Shown here piece after piece: positions 16,611-24,246 of a stretch of DNA of 32,298 nt (its first letter is position 1; each line of letters opens with the position of its first letter). Both the position numbers and the translations under genes were made by a program. The stretch lies in assembly GCF_018476525.1 (NCBI RefSeq), contig NZ_JAHCST010000087.1, positions 1 to 32,298 on the forward strand. The letters run 5' to 3'. This stretch comes from Acrocarpospora catenulata. GTDB lineage: Bacteria > Actinomycetota > Actinomycetes > Streptosporangiales > Streptosporangiaceae. The notes under the pieces are model-generated. The model worked only from the letters and a program-made list of their open reading frames with translations, was not told the DNA's origin and ran no database searches.

Positions 16611-17641
16611 TCATCGACTGTCACGGCCACTACACCACAGCGCCGGGCGCACTCCAGGCGTTCCGCGACGCCCAGCTCGCCCGCCTGGCCGACGGCGCCC
16701 TGCCCGAGCCCTCGCTCGCCGACCTCAGCGACGACGCGATCCGGGAGAGCATCGAGACCACGCAGCTGAAGCTGCTACGCGAACGCGGCGGCGACGTCAT
16801 GCTCTTCTCCCCGAAGGCGTCCGGCATGGAACACCACGTCGCCGACCCGGCCACGGCCCGGGCCTGGGCGCGGGTGTCCAACGAGCTGGTCCACCGAGTG
16901 GCCGAGCTGTACCCTCGCCACTTCGCGGGCGTCTGCCAGCTCCCGCAGACACCCGGAGGGCCGCTGGACGACTCGATCACCGAGCTACACCGGTGCGTCG
17001 AGGACCTGGGATTCGTCGGATGCAACCTGAACCCGGATCCCTCGGGCGGGTACTGGACGTCCAGACCGCTGACCGACGAGTACTGGTTCCCCCTCTACGA
17101 GGCGATGGTGGCGCTGGACGTGCCGGCCATGATCCACGTTTCGGCTTCGTGCAACCCCAACTTCCACGCCCTCGGCGCGCACTACCTCAACGCCGACACC
17201 AGCGTGTTCATGCAGCTGGTGCAGGGTGACCTGTTCAGCAGGTTCCCCACCCTGCGGTTGGTGATCCCGCACGGCGGCGGCGCGGTGCCCTACCACTGGG
17301 GCCGCTACCGCGGGCTGGCCGACCGGCTCGGCCGGCCGCCGCTCGGCGAGCACGTCATGCGGAACGTCTTCTTCGACACCTGCGTCTACCACCAGGCCGG
17401 GATCGACCTGCTGCACCGCGTCATCGACGTGGAGAACATCCTGTTCGCCTCGGAGATGTACGGCGCCGTCCGTGGCGTCGACCCGGAGAGCGGGCACCAC
17501 TGGGACGACACGTTGCGCTACATCGACAATCTGGACCTGCCCGCCGAGGCCAGGGCGAAGGTCCTGGAGCTGAACGCGCGACGCGTGTATCCCCGCCTCG
17601 ACGCGCGGCTGACGGCCATGGGCCGGCCGTGCCGAGGCTGA
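16607..17641 (+). CDS. ligJ: 4-oxalomesaconate hydratase (LigJ type, amidohydrolase superfamily)
   Basis: A 344-residue amidohydrolase-fold protein that closely resembles LigJ of the Sphingobium protocatechuate 4,5-cleavage pathway. It begins [13 protein letters not shown]; the zinc ligands described for LigJ are all present (His 6, His 8, His 177, Glu 283 in F-A-S-E-M). Other family-wide blocks are [16 protein letters not shown] and [14 protein letters not shown]. The enzyme hydrates 4-oxalomesaconate to 4-carboxy-4-hydroxy-2-oxoadipate, which the upstream aldolase splits. It overlaps the aldolase gene by 4 nt and the next gene by 13 nt. A related ACMSD-type decarboxylase role is less likely given the neighbour. 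Confidence 0.9.
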   Translation: MIIDCHGHYTTAPGALQAFRDAQLARLADGALPEPSLADLSDDAIRESIETTQLKLLRERGGDVMLFSPKASGMEHHVADPATARAWARVSNELVHRVAELYPRHFAGVCQLPQTPGGPLDDSITELHRCVEDLGFVGCNLNPDPSGGYWTSRPLTDEYWFPLYEAMVALDVPAMIHVSASCNPNFHALGAHYLNADTSVFMQLVQGDLFSRFPTLRLVIPHGGGAVPYHWGRYRGLADRLGRPPLGEHVMRNVFFDTCVYHQAGIDLLHRVIDVENILFASEMYGAVRGVDPESGHHWDDTLRYIDNLDLPAEARAKVLELNARRVYPRLDARLTAMGRPCRG

Positions 17642-18621
17642 GGCTGACGCTGGCCTGCGGAGACTACGACCGCACGCGCGCTCTGGAAGAAGGCAGTGTA
17701 CGTCCCGACGGGATCGAGCTGACGTATCTGCGGCTGCCGGTCGAGGAGACGTTCTTCCGGATGATGCGACATCAGGAGTTCGAGATCGCCGAACTGTCGC
17801 TGTCGTCCTACGTCGTCTCACTGGGGAGCGATCCGTCGCCGTTCGTCGCGATCCCCGTGTTCCCGTCGCGGAGCTTCCGGCACGGGTCCGTCTACGTCAA
17901 CTCGGCGGCGGGGATCACGGACCCCGGTGACCTCCGCGGCAAGCTCGTCGGGACGCCGGAGTACCAGCTCACCGCCGCGGTCTGGGTACGCGGCATCCTG
18001 GCCGACCTGCACGGCGTTCCGGTGGACTCGGTGACCTACCTGACCGGGGGCCAGGAACAGCCGGGCCGGATCGAGAAGGCCCCGCTGGACCTGCCGGGGA
18101 ACATCCGCCTCGGGAGCATCCCGGCGGACCGGACCCTGTCCGGGATGCTGGTCGCGGGCGAGATCGACGCGCTCTACACGCCCCGCATCCCGCGACCGTT
18201 CGCCGCGCGGGATCCCCGGGTACGGCGGTTGTTCGACGACGTGATCGCCGCCGAGCAGGCCTACCACCGGGCAACGAAGATCTTTCCCATCATGCACGTG
18301 GTCGTCATCAGGCGGGACGTCTACGACCGCCACCCCTGGGTGGCCCAGTCGCTCGTCAAGGCGTTCACCCTGGCCAGGGACGAGGCGCGCAGCCGCATCT
18401 ACGACTCCTCCGCGCTGCGCTTCATGCTTCCCTGGCTGAACCAGCAGCTGGAACAGGCCGAGCAGCTGCTGGGCGCGGACTACTGGTCGTACGGGCTCGC
18501 GGCCAACCGCCACACCCTCGCGACCTTCCTGCGCTACCACCACGAGCAGGGCCTGTCCGGACGGGTGCTGAGCCCCGACGAGCTGTTCGCCCCCGAGTCG
18601 ACCGAGTCGGCGGTGATCTGA
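17629..18621 (+). CDS. 4,5-dihydroxyphthalate decarboxylase-like protein (Pht5 family)
   Basis: A 330-residue protein matching the Pht5 family. It starts L-T-L-A-C-G-D-Y-D-R-T-R-A-L, then L-P-V-E-E-T-F-F-R-M-M-R-H (about 37-49), E-L-S-L-S-S-Y-V-V-S-L, F-P-S-R-S-F-R-H-G and M-H-V-V-V-I-R-R. Pht5 converts 4,5-dihydroxyphthalate to protocatechuate and CO2 in the cytoplasm. The fold is shared with substrate-binding proteins, but no signal peptide is present. The GTG start overlaps the LigJ-like gene by 13 nt. With a phthalate-dioxygenase-like Rieske protein in the same cluster, a phthalate-type 4,5-dihydroxy acid is a reasonable substrate, though the family is broad and the exact acid is inferred. 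Convergent with the reductase gene, 9 nt apart. Confidence 0.85.
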   Translation: MPRLRLTLACGDYDRTRALEEGSVRPDGIELTYLRLPVEETFFRMMRHQEFEIAELSLSSYVVSLGSDPSPFVAIPVFPSRSFRHGSVYVNSAAGITDPGDLRGKLVGTPEYQLTAAVWVRGILADLHGVPVDSVTYLTGGQEQPGRIEKAPLDLPGNIRLGSIPADRTLSGMLVAGEIDALYTPRIPRPFAARDPRVRRLFDDVIAAEQAYHRATKIFPIMHVVVIRRDVYDRHPWVAQSLVKAFTLARDEARSRIYDSSALRFMLPWLNQQLEQAEQLLGADYWSYGLAANRHTLATFLRYHHEQGLSGRVLSPDELFAPESTESAVI

Positions 18622-18630
18622 CCCGGGGCG

Positions 18631-19824
18631 TCAGCCCGCCGCGGGCACCGGCGAAGCGAGCGTTTTGCGAACGGCCAGGTAGTCCGGTGCGCTGTTGACC
18701 GCGTTGACGGCCAGCAGGCGTCCTTGCCGGTAGTACCGGACCGCGAACTTCTCGGTGCCGGGGTCGCCGCGCACCACGATCTGGTCGTATCCGTCCGTCA
18801 CCCCGGCGATCTGCAGCTTGAGATCGTACTGATCCGACCAGAACCACGGCACATCCGTGTACGGCCGGGGCTTGCCCACAAGGGTCGCGGCCGCCACCCG
18901 CGCCTGGCCGACGGCGTTCGGCATCGACTCCAGGCGCAGGCGTCCCTGGCCCGTCAGCGGATTGGGCAGGACGGTGCAGTCACCCGCCGCCACGACGGCC
19001 GGCTCGCTGGTGCGGGCGAACTCGTCGACGACGATGCCTCCGTCGCATTCGAGGCCGAGCTGTTCGGCGAGCTCGGTGCGTGGCACCACGCCGACGCCCA
19101 CCACCACCAGGTCGGCCGGCAACAGCGCGTCCGTGAGCCGTACGCCGGTCACCCGGCCCTGCTCGCCGACGATCGCGGCGACCGTGGCGCCGAGACGGAT
19201 GTCGACCCCGCGCCTGGCATGCGCCTGCCGGTAGAACTCGGAGATCACGGGGGCCACCGAGCGGGAGATCAGCCGCTCGCCCGCCTCCACGACGGTGACG
19301 TTCCTGCCGTGCGACCGGGCGACCGCGGCCGCCTCCAGCCCGATGAAGCCGCCCCCGATGACCACGACGTCGCGTGCCCGTGCGAGGTGGGCGCGGAGCC
19401 GGGTGGCGTCGTCGAGGACCCGCAGGTAGCAGACGCCGTCGAGGTCGGCGCCTGGCAGCGGGAGGCGCCGGGGCCGGGCTCCCACCGTCAGGGCCAGCCG
19501 GTCGAACACCAGCCTGCGACCGCGCTCGGTCAGCGCGGTGCCGGCGCCGGGCGGGCCGGCGGGCGAGAGCTGGAGCCGGACGATCCGGTCCGCGGTCACG
19601 ACGTCGATGCCCCGTTCGGCGTAGAAGCCCGGCGTGCGCAGGTGGAGCGAGGCGAGGTCCGCGGTCCCGGCGAGGAACTCCTTGGACAGGGGCGGGCGCT
19701 GGTACGGCGGCTGCGCCTCCGCGCCGACCAGGGTGATCGGGCCGTCGTACCCGTAGTCGCGCATCGAGGCGGCCACCTGGATGCCTGCCTGGCCGGCGCC
19801 GACGATGAGCGCTCCGCCGTTCAC
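18631..19824 (-). CDS. FAD-dependent NAD(P)H:ferredoxin reductase (putidaredoxin/rubredoxin reductase type)
   Basis: A 397-residue flavoprotein of the pyridine nucleotide-disulfide oxidoreductase superfamily. The FAD site is at the N-terminus (V-G-A-G-Q-A-G, residues 8-14) and a second nucleotide-binding motif for NAD(P)H lies mid-protein (I-G-G-G-F-I-G-L-E). The A-G-D-C motif follows near residue 280, where the FAD ribityl is bound. There is no redox-active CxxC, as expected of the BenA4/putidaredoxin-reductase group. The GTG start overlaps the ferredoxin stop codon (GTGA), so the two proteins are made together as an electron chain, most likely NAD(P)H to FAD to [2Fe-2S] ferredoxin to the Rieske oxygenase. 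No cytochrome P450 gene is in the window. Confidence 0.9.
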   Translation of the reverse strand: MNGGALIVGAGQAGIQVAASMRDYGYDGPITLVGAEAQPPYQRPPLSKEFLAGTADLASLHLRTPGFYAERGIDVVTADRIVRLQLSPAGPPGAGTALTERGRRLVFDRLALTVGARPRRLPLPGADLDGVCYLRVLDDATRLRAHLARARDVVVIGGGFIGLEAAAVARSHGRNVTVVEAGERLISRSVAPVISEFYRQAHARRGVDIRLGATVAAIVGEQGRVTGVRLTDALLPADLVVVGVGVVPRTELAEQLGLECDGGIVVDEFARTSEPAVVAAGDCTVLPNPLTGQGRLRLESMPNAVGQARVAAATLVGKPRPYTDVPWFWSDQYDLKLQIAGVTDGYDQIVVRGDPGTEKFAVRYYRQGRLLAVNAVNSAPDYLAVRKTLASPVPAAG

Positions 19825-20144
19825 GGCTGCGCCTCGGGGCACTCGACGGTCAGGCCCTCCAGGGCTTCGGTGACGGTGATCTGGCAGGCCAGGCGGCTGG
19901 TCGGGCGGCGGTCCGACACGGCAAGGTCCAGCATGTCGTCCTCAAGGTCGGCCGGGGAGCCCACGAGTGGCAGGAAGTCCTCGTGGACGTAGACGTGGCA
20001 GGTGGCACACGAGAGGTTGCCGCCGCACTCCCCCACGATGCCGGGAACGCCGTTCCTGACCGCCGTCGCCATGACGGAGTCGCCCACCGCCGCATCGATG
20101 GTGCGCCGCGCCCCGCCGAGGGCGACAAAGATGACCTTGGGCAC
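19821..20144 (-). CDS. [2Fe-2S] ferredoxin, adrenodoxin/putidaredoxin type
   Basis: A 107-residue ferredoxin with the adrenodoxin-type cluster spacing C-x5-C-x2-C-x37-C (Cys 40, 46, 49, 87). The first three Cys lie in C-G-G-N-L-S-C-A-T-C-H-V-Y, a pattern specific to vertebrate-type ferredoxins that serve P450s and some Rieske oxygenases. GTG start with AGGAGAGGAA at about 7 nt; a longer upstream frame has no support. It lies directly behind operator D and is followed by the reductase gene with a 4-nt overlap. It should carry electrons singly from the reductase to the Rieske oxygenase. Confidence 0.92.
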   Translation of the reverse strand: MPKVIFVALGGARRTIDAAVGDSVMATAVRNGVPGIVGECGGNLSCATCHVYVHEDFLPLVGSPADLEDDMLDLAVSDRRPTSRLACQITVTEALEGLTVECPEAQP

Positions 20145-20158
20145 GCTTGGTTCCTCTC

Positions 20159-20181
20159 CTGGTAATGGACTAACCATTATA
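20159..20181. promoter_or_regulatory. Operator-like site D (ferredoxin promoter)
   Basis: Contains TGGACTAACCA (20166-20176), a near-perfect TGGW-N3-WCCA core, with TGGTAA just before it. It is immediately upstream of the ferredoxin ribosome binding site. The TATAATGG on the minus strand beside it could serve as a -10 box overlapping the operator, which would fit repression. Confidence 0.65.
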
Positions 20182-20287
20182 CTATAGAGGTCGCCTGTCG
20201 AACGTAACCCCTGCCGACGAGCACAACGGGCAGAGCCTGCGTCACCTCTTGCCTGGGACGTAACACGCGCGTAAACTCCGGTCAAAC

Positions 20288-20306
20288 GGTCAGACCTTTA
20301 GTCCAA
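20288..20306. promoter_or_regulatory. Operator-like site E (ABC importer promoter)
   Basis: On the minus strand it reads TTGGACTAAAGGTCTGACC, identical to site B over 18 of 19 bases. It lies 122 nt upstream of the binding-protein start. The rest of the 20,145-20,428 divergent region shows no further signal I can support. Confidence 0.7.
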
Positions 20307-20428
20307 GCGACACGGCCGAGTCGGGCATCCAGCTGGGTGCGACGCCGTGAATCACCGTCAAGCTGTCCCGATCGCGGGCGGGACATCTGCATTTCGCCAG
20401 AACCGCAACACACCCTGAAAGGCGCATC

Positions 20429-21319
20429 ATGCGACACGCATATCCTCGAATCGCCGCCGCGGCGGCCATTATGCTCGCGGTTCTGGCCCCAGCCGGCTGT
20501 GGCACCACCGATGGCGACAGTTCGGCGTCCGCGGACAAGCCCTCGGCCGTACCCGACAGCAAGATGGTCAAGGAACTGCACGACCAGCTGCCGGACGCCA
20601 TCAAGCAAGCCGGGGTGATCCGGTTCGCCGGCAACTCCAGCTCACCGTTCCGGATCGTCAAAGGCGACCAGGTCACCGGGCTCGACCCGGACATCGAGAA
20701 CGCGCTGGCAGCGGTCCTCGGCGTGACGGCGGAGCTCACTCTCGTCGGTGACAACGGCATCGCGCGCGAGGGGATTCTCTCCGGACGCTTCGACGTCGCG
20801 AACGGGCCGTCCTTCCCCACCTCCGACCGGCAGATGTTCGGAAATGTCACCTATATCAACGTTGGGCAGGCGTTCCTCGTACCGCCGCAGGACACCGCCA
20901 CGAAGACCTGGACCGACCTCTGCGGCAAGCGCATCGGCGCGGTCAAGGGCTTCCTGCCCGAAGACCCGCTGCCCACCATGTCCAAGAAGTGCGGCGAAGA
21001 AGGAAAGCCGGAGATGGAACTGGTCGGCCTGGCCGACCCCAACACGATCGTGCTCTCGCTCAAGGCGGGGCGGGTCGACGCCGCGTCCCTGAACGCGGCG
21101 ATCTCCGGCTACATCGCGAGCACCACGGACCTCAGCCTGATCCCCGCCGCCGACCACAAGCAGCGCATGGCCCTGCTGACCACCATGGAGCTGGCTCCGG
21201 TCTTCCACAAGGCGTTCGAGGTCCTCTTCAAGAACGGCGATTACGACGCAATTCTCCAGAAGTGGGGCATGACCGATGTCCGAGACGACGCTCCCAGGCT
21301 CAACTACCTCGAAAAATAA
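20429..21319 (+). CDS. ABC transporter substrate-binding lipoprotein, polar amino acid type (SBP_bac_3)
   Basis: A 296-residue receptor with an N-terminal lipoprotein signal (L-A-P-A-G-C, Cys 24) and a Ser/Ala-rich linker. The mature part has the SBP family 3 layout: an early strand G-V-I-R-F-A-G-N, P-F-R-I-V-K-G-D-x-V-T-G-L-D-P-D-I-E-N-A-L-A-A-V-L, a G-R-F-D-V-A-N-G segment, and D-L-C-G-K-R-I-G-A-V-K-G at the start of the second lobe, ending with the W-G-M helix near the C-terminus. It binds amino acids or other small polar organic acids outside the cell for the importer encoded next. GAAAGG precedes the ATG. First gene of the last rightward operon, behind operator E. Confidence 0.9.
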   Translation: MRHAYPRIAAAAAIMLAVLAPAGCGTTDGDSSASADKPSAVPDSKMVKELHDQLPDAIKQAGVIRFAGNSSSPFRIVKGDQVTGLDPDIENALAAVLGVTAELTLVGDNGIAREGILSGRFDVANGPSFPTSDRQMFGNVTYINVGQAFLVPPQDTATKTWTDLCGKRIGAVKGFLPEDPLPTMSKKCGEEGKPEMELVGLADPNTIVLSLKAGRVDAASLNAAISGYIASTTDLSLIPAADHKQRMALLTTMELAPVFHKAFEVLFKNGDYDAILQKWGMTDVRDDAPRLNYLEK

Positions 21320-21350
21320 CGAGGCCGGGTCTGTGGAAGGGAGTGTGGCC

Positions 21351-22280
21351 ATGACGCTGACGGCCCCTTCGATCGACGCGGCGGAAGACGTCGCTCAGGC
21401 GAAGCCACGTATCCGCGTGTGGCGATGGGTCACCGGAACCGTCTTCACCCTGTTCGCGATCCAGTTCGCGCACTTTCTGGTGACGAACGAACGCTTCGAA
21501 TGGCCGGTGGTGTGGGAGTACCTCTTCGATAAATCGATCATGGAGGGCATCCGGACGACCCTCACGCTCTGGCTGGTCGTCATCGTGCTCGGCACCGTCG
21601 CGGGCGTGTGCGTGGCGCTGGCCAAGCTGAGTTCGTACGCGCCGTCCCGTTGGCTGGCCACGGCGTACGTGAGCGTCTTCGTGGCGATCCCGCCGCTGGT
21701 CCAGCTCATCTTCTGGTTCAACCTCGCGTACCTGCAGCCGGAGATATCGATCCGGATCCCGTTCGGGCCGGTCTTTCACAGCTGGCCGACCAACGTGGTC
21801 ATCTCGACCTGGACCGCGGCCGTGCTCGCCCTCGCGATCGTCGAGTCCGCGTACATGTCGGAGATCATTCGCGGCGGGATCCTCGGGGTCGACGCCGGGC
21901 AGACCGAGGCCTCGAAGGCGGTCGGGTTCGGGTCTGGGGTCACCTTCTTCAAGATCATCGTTCCGCAGGCCCTGCGCATCATCCTTCCCGCCTGGGGAAC
22001 GCGCCTGGTCACCGTGCTCAAGGCGACGTCCCTGGTGAGCATCGTCGCGCTCACCGACCTGCTCCGCTCAGTCCAGGAGATCTACAACGTGACCTATCAG
22101 ACCATCCCGCTCCTGCTGGTGGCCTGTTTCTGGTACCTCGTCATGGTCACCGTCCTGACCACCGTGCGTAACCAGCTTGAGCGTCGTTTCTCACGTGGTC
22201 ACGACGTGGGCGGCCCCGCCCGTACGGGCCGGGTCCGGACCGCTCGGCGCCAGGCCAACCGGGTGGCGGTGGACGGATGA
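21351..22280 (+). CDS. ABC transporter permease, polar amino acid type (HisM/GlnP family)
   Basis: A 309-residue inner-membrane permease with five or six hydrophobic segments between about residues 25 and 285. It carries the family's EAA loop (E-A-S-K-A-V-G-F-G-S-G-x-x-F-F-K-I-I-V-P-Q-A-L) that contacts the ATPase. The N-terminal extension of about 65 residues before the transport domain includes one extra helix, common in actinobacterial members. The start at 21,351 follows GGAAGGGAG; longer frames would overlap the binding-protein gene. A single permease gene suggests that the channel is a homodimer. Its stop overlaps the ATPase start (ATGA). Confidence 0.9.
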   Translation: MTLTAPSIDAAEDVAQAKPRIRVWRWVTGTVFTLFAIQFAHFLVTNERFEWPVVWEYLFDKSIMEGIRTTLTLWLVVIVLGTVAGVCVALAKLSSYAPSRWLATAYVSVFVAIPPLVQLIFWFNLAYLQPEISIRIPFGPVFHSWPTNVVISTWTAAVLALAIVESAYMSEIIRGGILGVDAGQTEASKAVGFGSGVTFFKIIVPQALRIILPAWGTRLVTVLKATSLVSIVALTDLLRSVQEIYNVTYQTIPLLLVACFWYLVMVTVLTTVRNQLERRFSRGHDVGGPARTGRVRTARRQANRVAVDG

Positions 22281-23074
22281 GCGTCAACGGGGTTTCGCAC
22301 GAGAAGCAGGAGCCCGTGCTCCGGGTGGCGCGCGTGCGCAAGAACTACGGATCCTTCACCGCGCTCGACGGAGTGAGCCTGGACGTCGAGAGCGGCGAGG
22401 TCGTCGCCGTGATCGGCCCGTCCGGCTCCGGCAAGTCGACGCTGGTGCGCTGCATCGACCAGCTGGTCGGCATCGACGGCGGGGCGATCTACCTGGACGG
22501 CGAACTGCTCGGGTACGAGCGACGCCGCGGCACCCTGCGGCCGATGAAGAACGCGCGGATCGCGGCGCAGCGCAGGCGGATGGGGATGGTGTTCCAGAAC
22601 TTCAACCTGTTCCCCCACCTCACCGTCCGGGAGAACATCACCGAGGTGCTCCGCAGGAGCCACGGCGTCAGCAAACCGGACGCCGACCGCCGGGCGCTCG
22701 AAGTACTCGACCGGGTCGGCATCGGCGAGAAGGCCGATCACTATCCGCGCCGGCTGTCGGGCGGTCAGCAGCAGCGGGTCGCGATCGCACGGGCGGTGGC
22801 GCCGTCACCGCGGATCATGCTCTTCGACGAGCCGACGAGCTCGCTGGATCCCGCCCTGGTCAGCGAGGTCCTCACGGTCATGCAGGACCTGGCGGAAGCC
22901 GGCCACACGATGGTGGTGGTCACCCATGAGATCCGCTTCGCACACGACGTGGCCGACCGGTGTGTCTTCATGCGCCAGGGCCGGATCGTCGAGGAGGGAC
23001 CGGCGAAACGGATGCTCACCGGCCCCGCGACCGACGAGCTGCGCGATTTCCTCTCGCATGTGGGATCGCTCTGA
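22277..23074 (+). CDS. ABC transporter ATP-binding protein, polar amino acid type (GlnQ/HisP family)
   Basis: A 265-residue ATPase with Walker A G-P-S-G-S-G-K-S-T (47-55), a Q-loop (Gln 107 in V-F-Q-N-F-N-L-F-P-H), the signature L-S-G-G-Q-Q-Q (160-166), Walker B I-M-L-F-D-E-P (180-186) with catalytic Glu 185, a D-loop, and the switch His in V-T-H-E. The F-Q-N-F-N-L-F-P-H sequence is typical of the amino-acid importer group. A basic insert after G-Y-E-R-R-R, before the Q-loop, is somewhat longer than in GlnQ. It powers the importer formed with the preceding two gene products. Translation is coupled to the permease by ATGA. Confidence 0.93.
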   Translation: MSVNGVSHEKQEPVLRVARVRKNYGSFTALDGVSLDVESGEVVAVIGPSGSGKSTLVRCIDQLVGIDGGAIYLDGELLGYERRRGTLRPMKNARIAAQRRRMGMVFQNFNLFPHLTVRENITEVLRRSHGVSKPDADRRALEVLDRVGIGEKADHYPRRLSGGQQQRVAIARAVAPSPRIMLFDEPTSSLDPALVSEVLTVMQDLAEAGHTMVVVTHEIRFAHDVADRCVFMRQGRIVEEGPAKRMLTGPATDELRDFLSHVGSL

Positions 23075-23104
23075 GATGACCAACGACAAGGACAGACATA
23101 CGCA

Positions 23105-24244
23105 ATGGCAGATATGACGGCGACAGAAGAGACGTTGACGCTCATCGCGGGAGGGGACATCGCGCCGGTGGTCCAGCCGGTGGACCGGTTGGCTGACAAG
23201 ATCCTGCCGATCCTGCTGGAGGCCGACTTCCGGTTCGGGCAGTGCGAGCGGACCTACTCGACGCGCGGCTCGTACACGCGGTGGCAGACGGAGTCCCGGG
23301 GCAGCCACAGCCGCCTCGATCCCGAGTTCGCCACCATCTTCAAGGCGGCCCACATCGACGTCGCGTCCGTGGCGTCCAACCACTCGATGGACTTCGGCAC
23401 CGAACCCCTGCTGGACACCATCGACCTCTTCGACTCGTGGGGGATCAAGGTCGTCGGCGGTGGACGTACGGAGGAGGAAGCCCGGCGTCCGGTCATCGTC
23501 GAGACCAACGGGGTGAAGGTCGCCATCCTGAGCTACTGCTCGGTGGTCCGCGACGGGCAGCAGGCGGTGGGGTCGACCCCGGGCATCGCCACCCTGCGTG
23601 CCCGCACGTGGTACGAGGTCGAATCGTCCCAGCCCGGCACTCCTCCCGCGGTGCACACCGCACCGATCATGGAGGACCTGCACGCCATGGAGGCGGACGT
23701 GCGCCGGGCCAGGGAAGCCGCCGACGCCGTCGTGGTGTCGATGCACTGGGGGCTCCACTTCGTCCCCAAGACCATCTGCGACTACCAGCCGGTGATGGCG
23801 CACGCCGCCATCGACGCCGGCGCCGACGTGATCGTCGGCCACCACCCTCACCTGATCAAGGGGGTGGAGGTGTACCGGGGCAAGGCGATCCTGTACAGCA
23901 TCGGCAACTTCCTGACCACGGGCAATCTGCTCGAAGGCCGCCCCAGGGCGATGTGGAACCTCCACTGGTGGGATCCGTACTGGGACAAGGGGTCGCTCTA
24001 CGCCTTCCCGAAGGACTGCAAGCACGCGCTCCTGCCCAAGATGACCTTCACCAGGGACGGCGTCGCCCGGGTCGCCCTGATCCCCGTCTACATCAACCGC
24101 CTCGCCCAGCCCGAGCCACTGGCCCACGGCACCGCGCTGTTCGACGAGGCGCTGGAATACCTCGAATGGACGTCGGAACCGTTCCCCCATGAGTTCGTCG
24201 TCGAGGGCGACGAGATCGTGGTCCGGCCGGATCAGGCGAGCTAG
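23105..24244 (+). CDS. CapA/PGA_cap family metallophosphatase-like protein
   Basis: A 379-residue protein of the CapA (poly-gamma-glutamate synthesis) family, which has a calcineurin-like phosphoesterase fold. Metal-site motifs are present: G-G-D-I near 16, S-N-H-S-x-D-F-G near 95, S-M-H-W-G in the middle, and G-H-H-P-H followed by Y-S-I-G-N-F. Where many members have N-L-E, this one has Q-C-E-R. There is no signal peptide or membrane anchor, unlike capsule CapA, so it should act in the cytoplasm. It stands 30 nt after the ABC ATPase and 2 nt before the truncated PrpD gene. It may hydrolyse or ligate an acidic amide or phosphate ester of the imported compound; this is inference and no polyglutamate synthesis genes (capB, capC) are present. 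Confidence 0.82.
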   Translation: MADMTATEETLTLIAGGDIAPVVQPVDRLADKILPILLEADFRFGQCERTYSTRGSYTRWQTESRGSHSRLDPEFATIFKAAHIDVASVASNHSMDFGTEPLLDTIDLFDSWGIKVVGGGRTEEEARRPVIVETNGVKVAILSYCSVVRDGQQAVGSTPGIATLRARTWYEVESSQPGTPPAVHTAPIMEDLHAMEADVRRAREAADAVVVSMHWGLHFVPKTICDYQPVMAHAAIDAGADVIVGHHPHLIKGVEVYRGKAILYSIGNFLTTGNLLEGRPRAMWNLHWWDPYWDKGSLYAFPKDCKHALLPKMTFTRDGVARVALIPVYINRLAQPEPLAHGTALFDEALEYLEWTSEPFPHEFVVEGDEIVVRPDQAS

Positions 24245-24246
24245 CG

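Noticed and set aside
19821-20144. Ferredoxin as partner of a cytochrome P450
   Set aside because: No P450 haem-binding motif was seen in any protein in the window; the Rieske oxygenase under a similar operator is the likelier acceptor.
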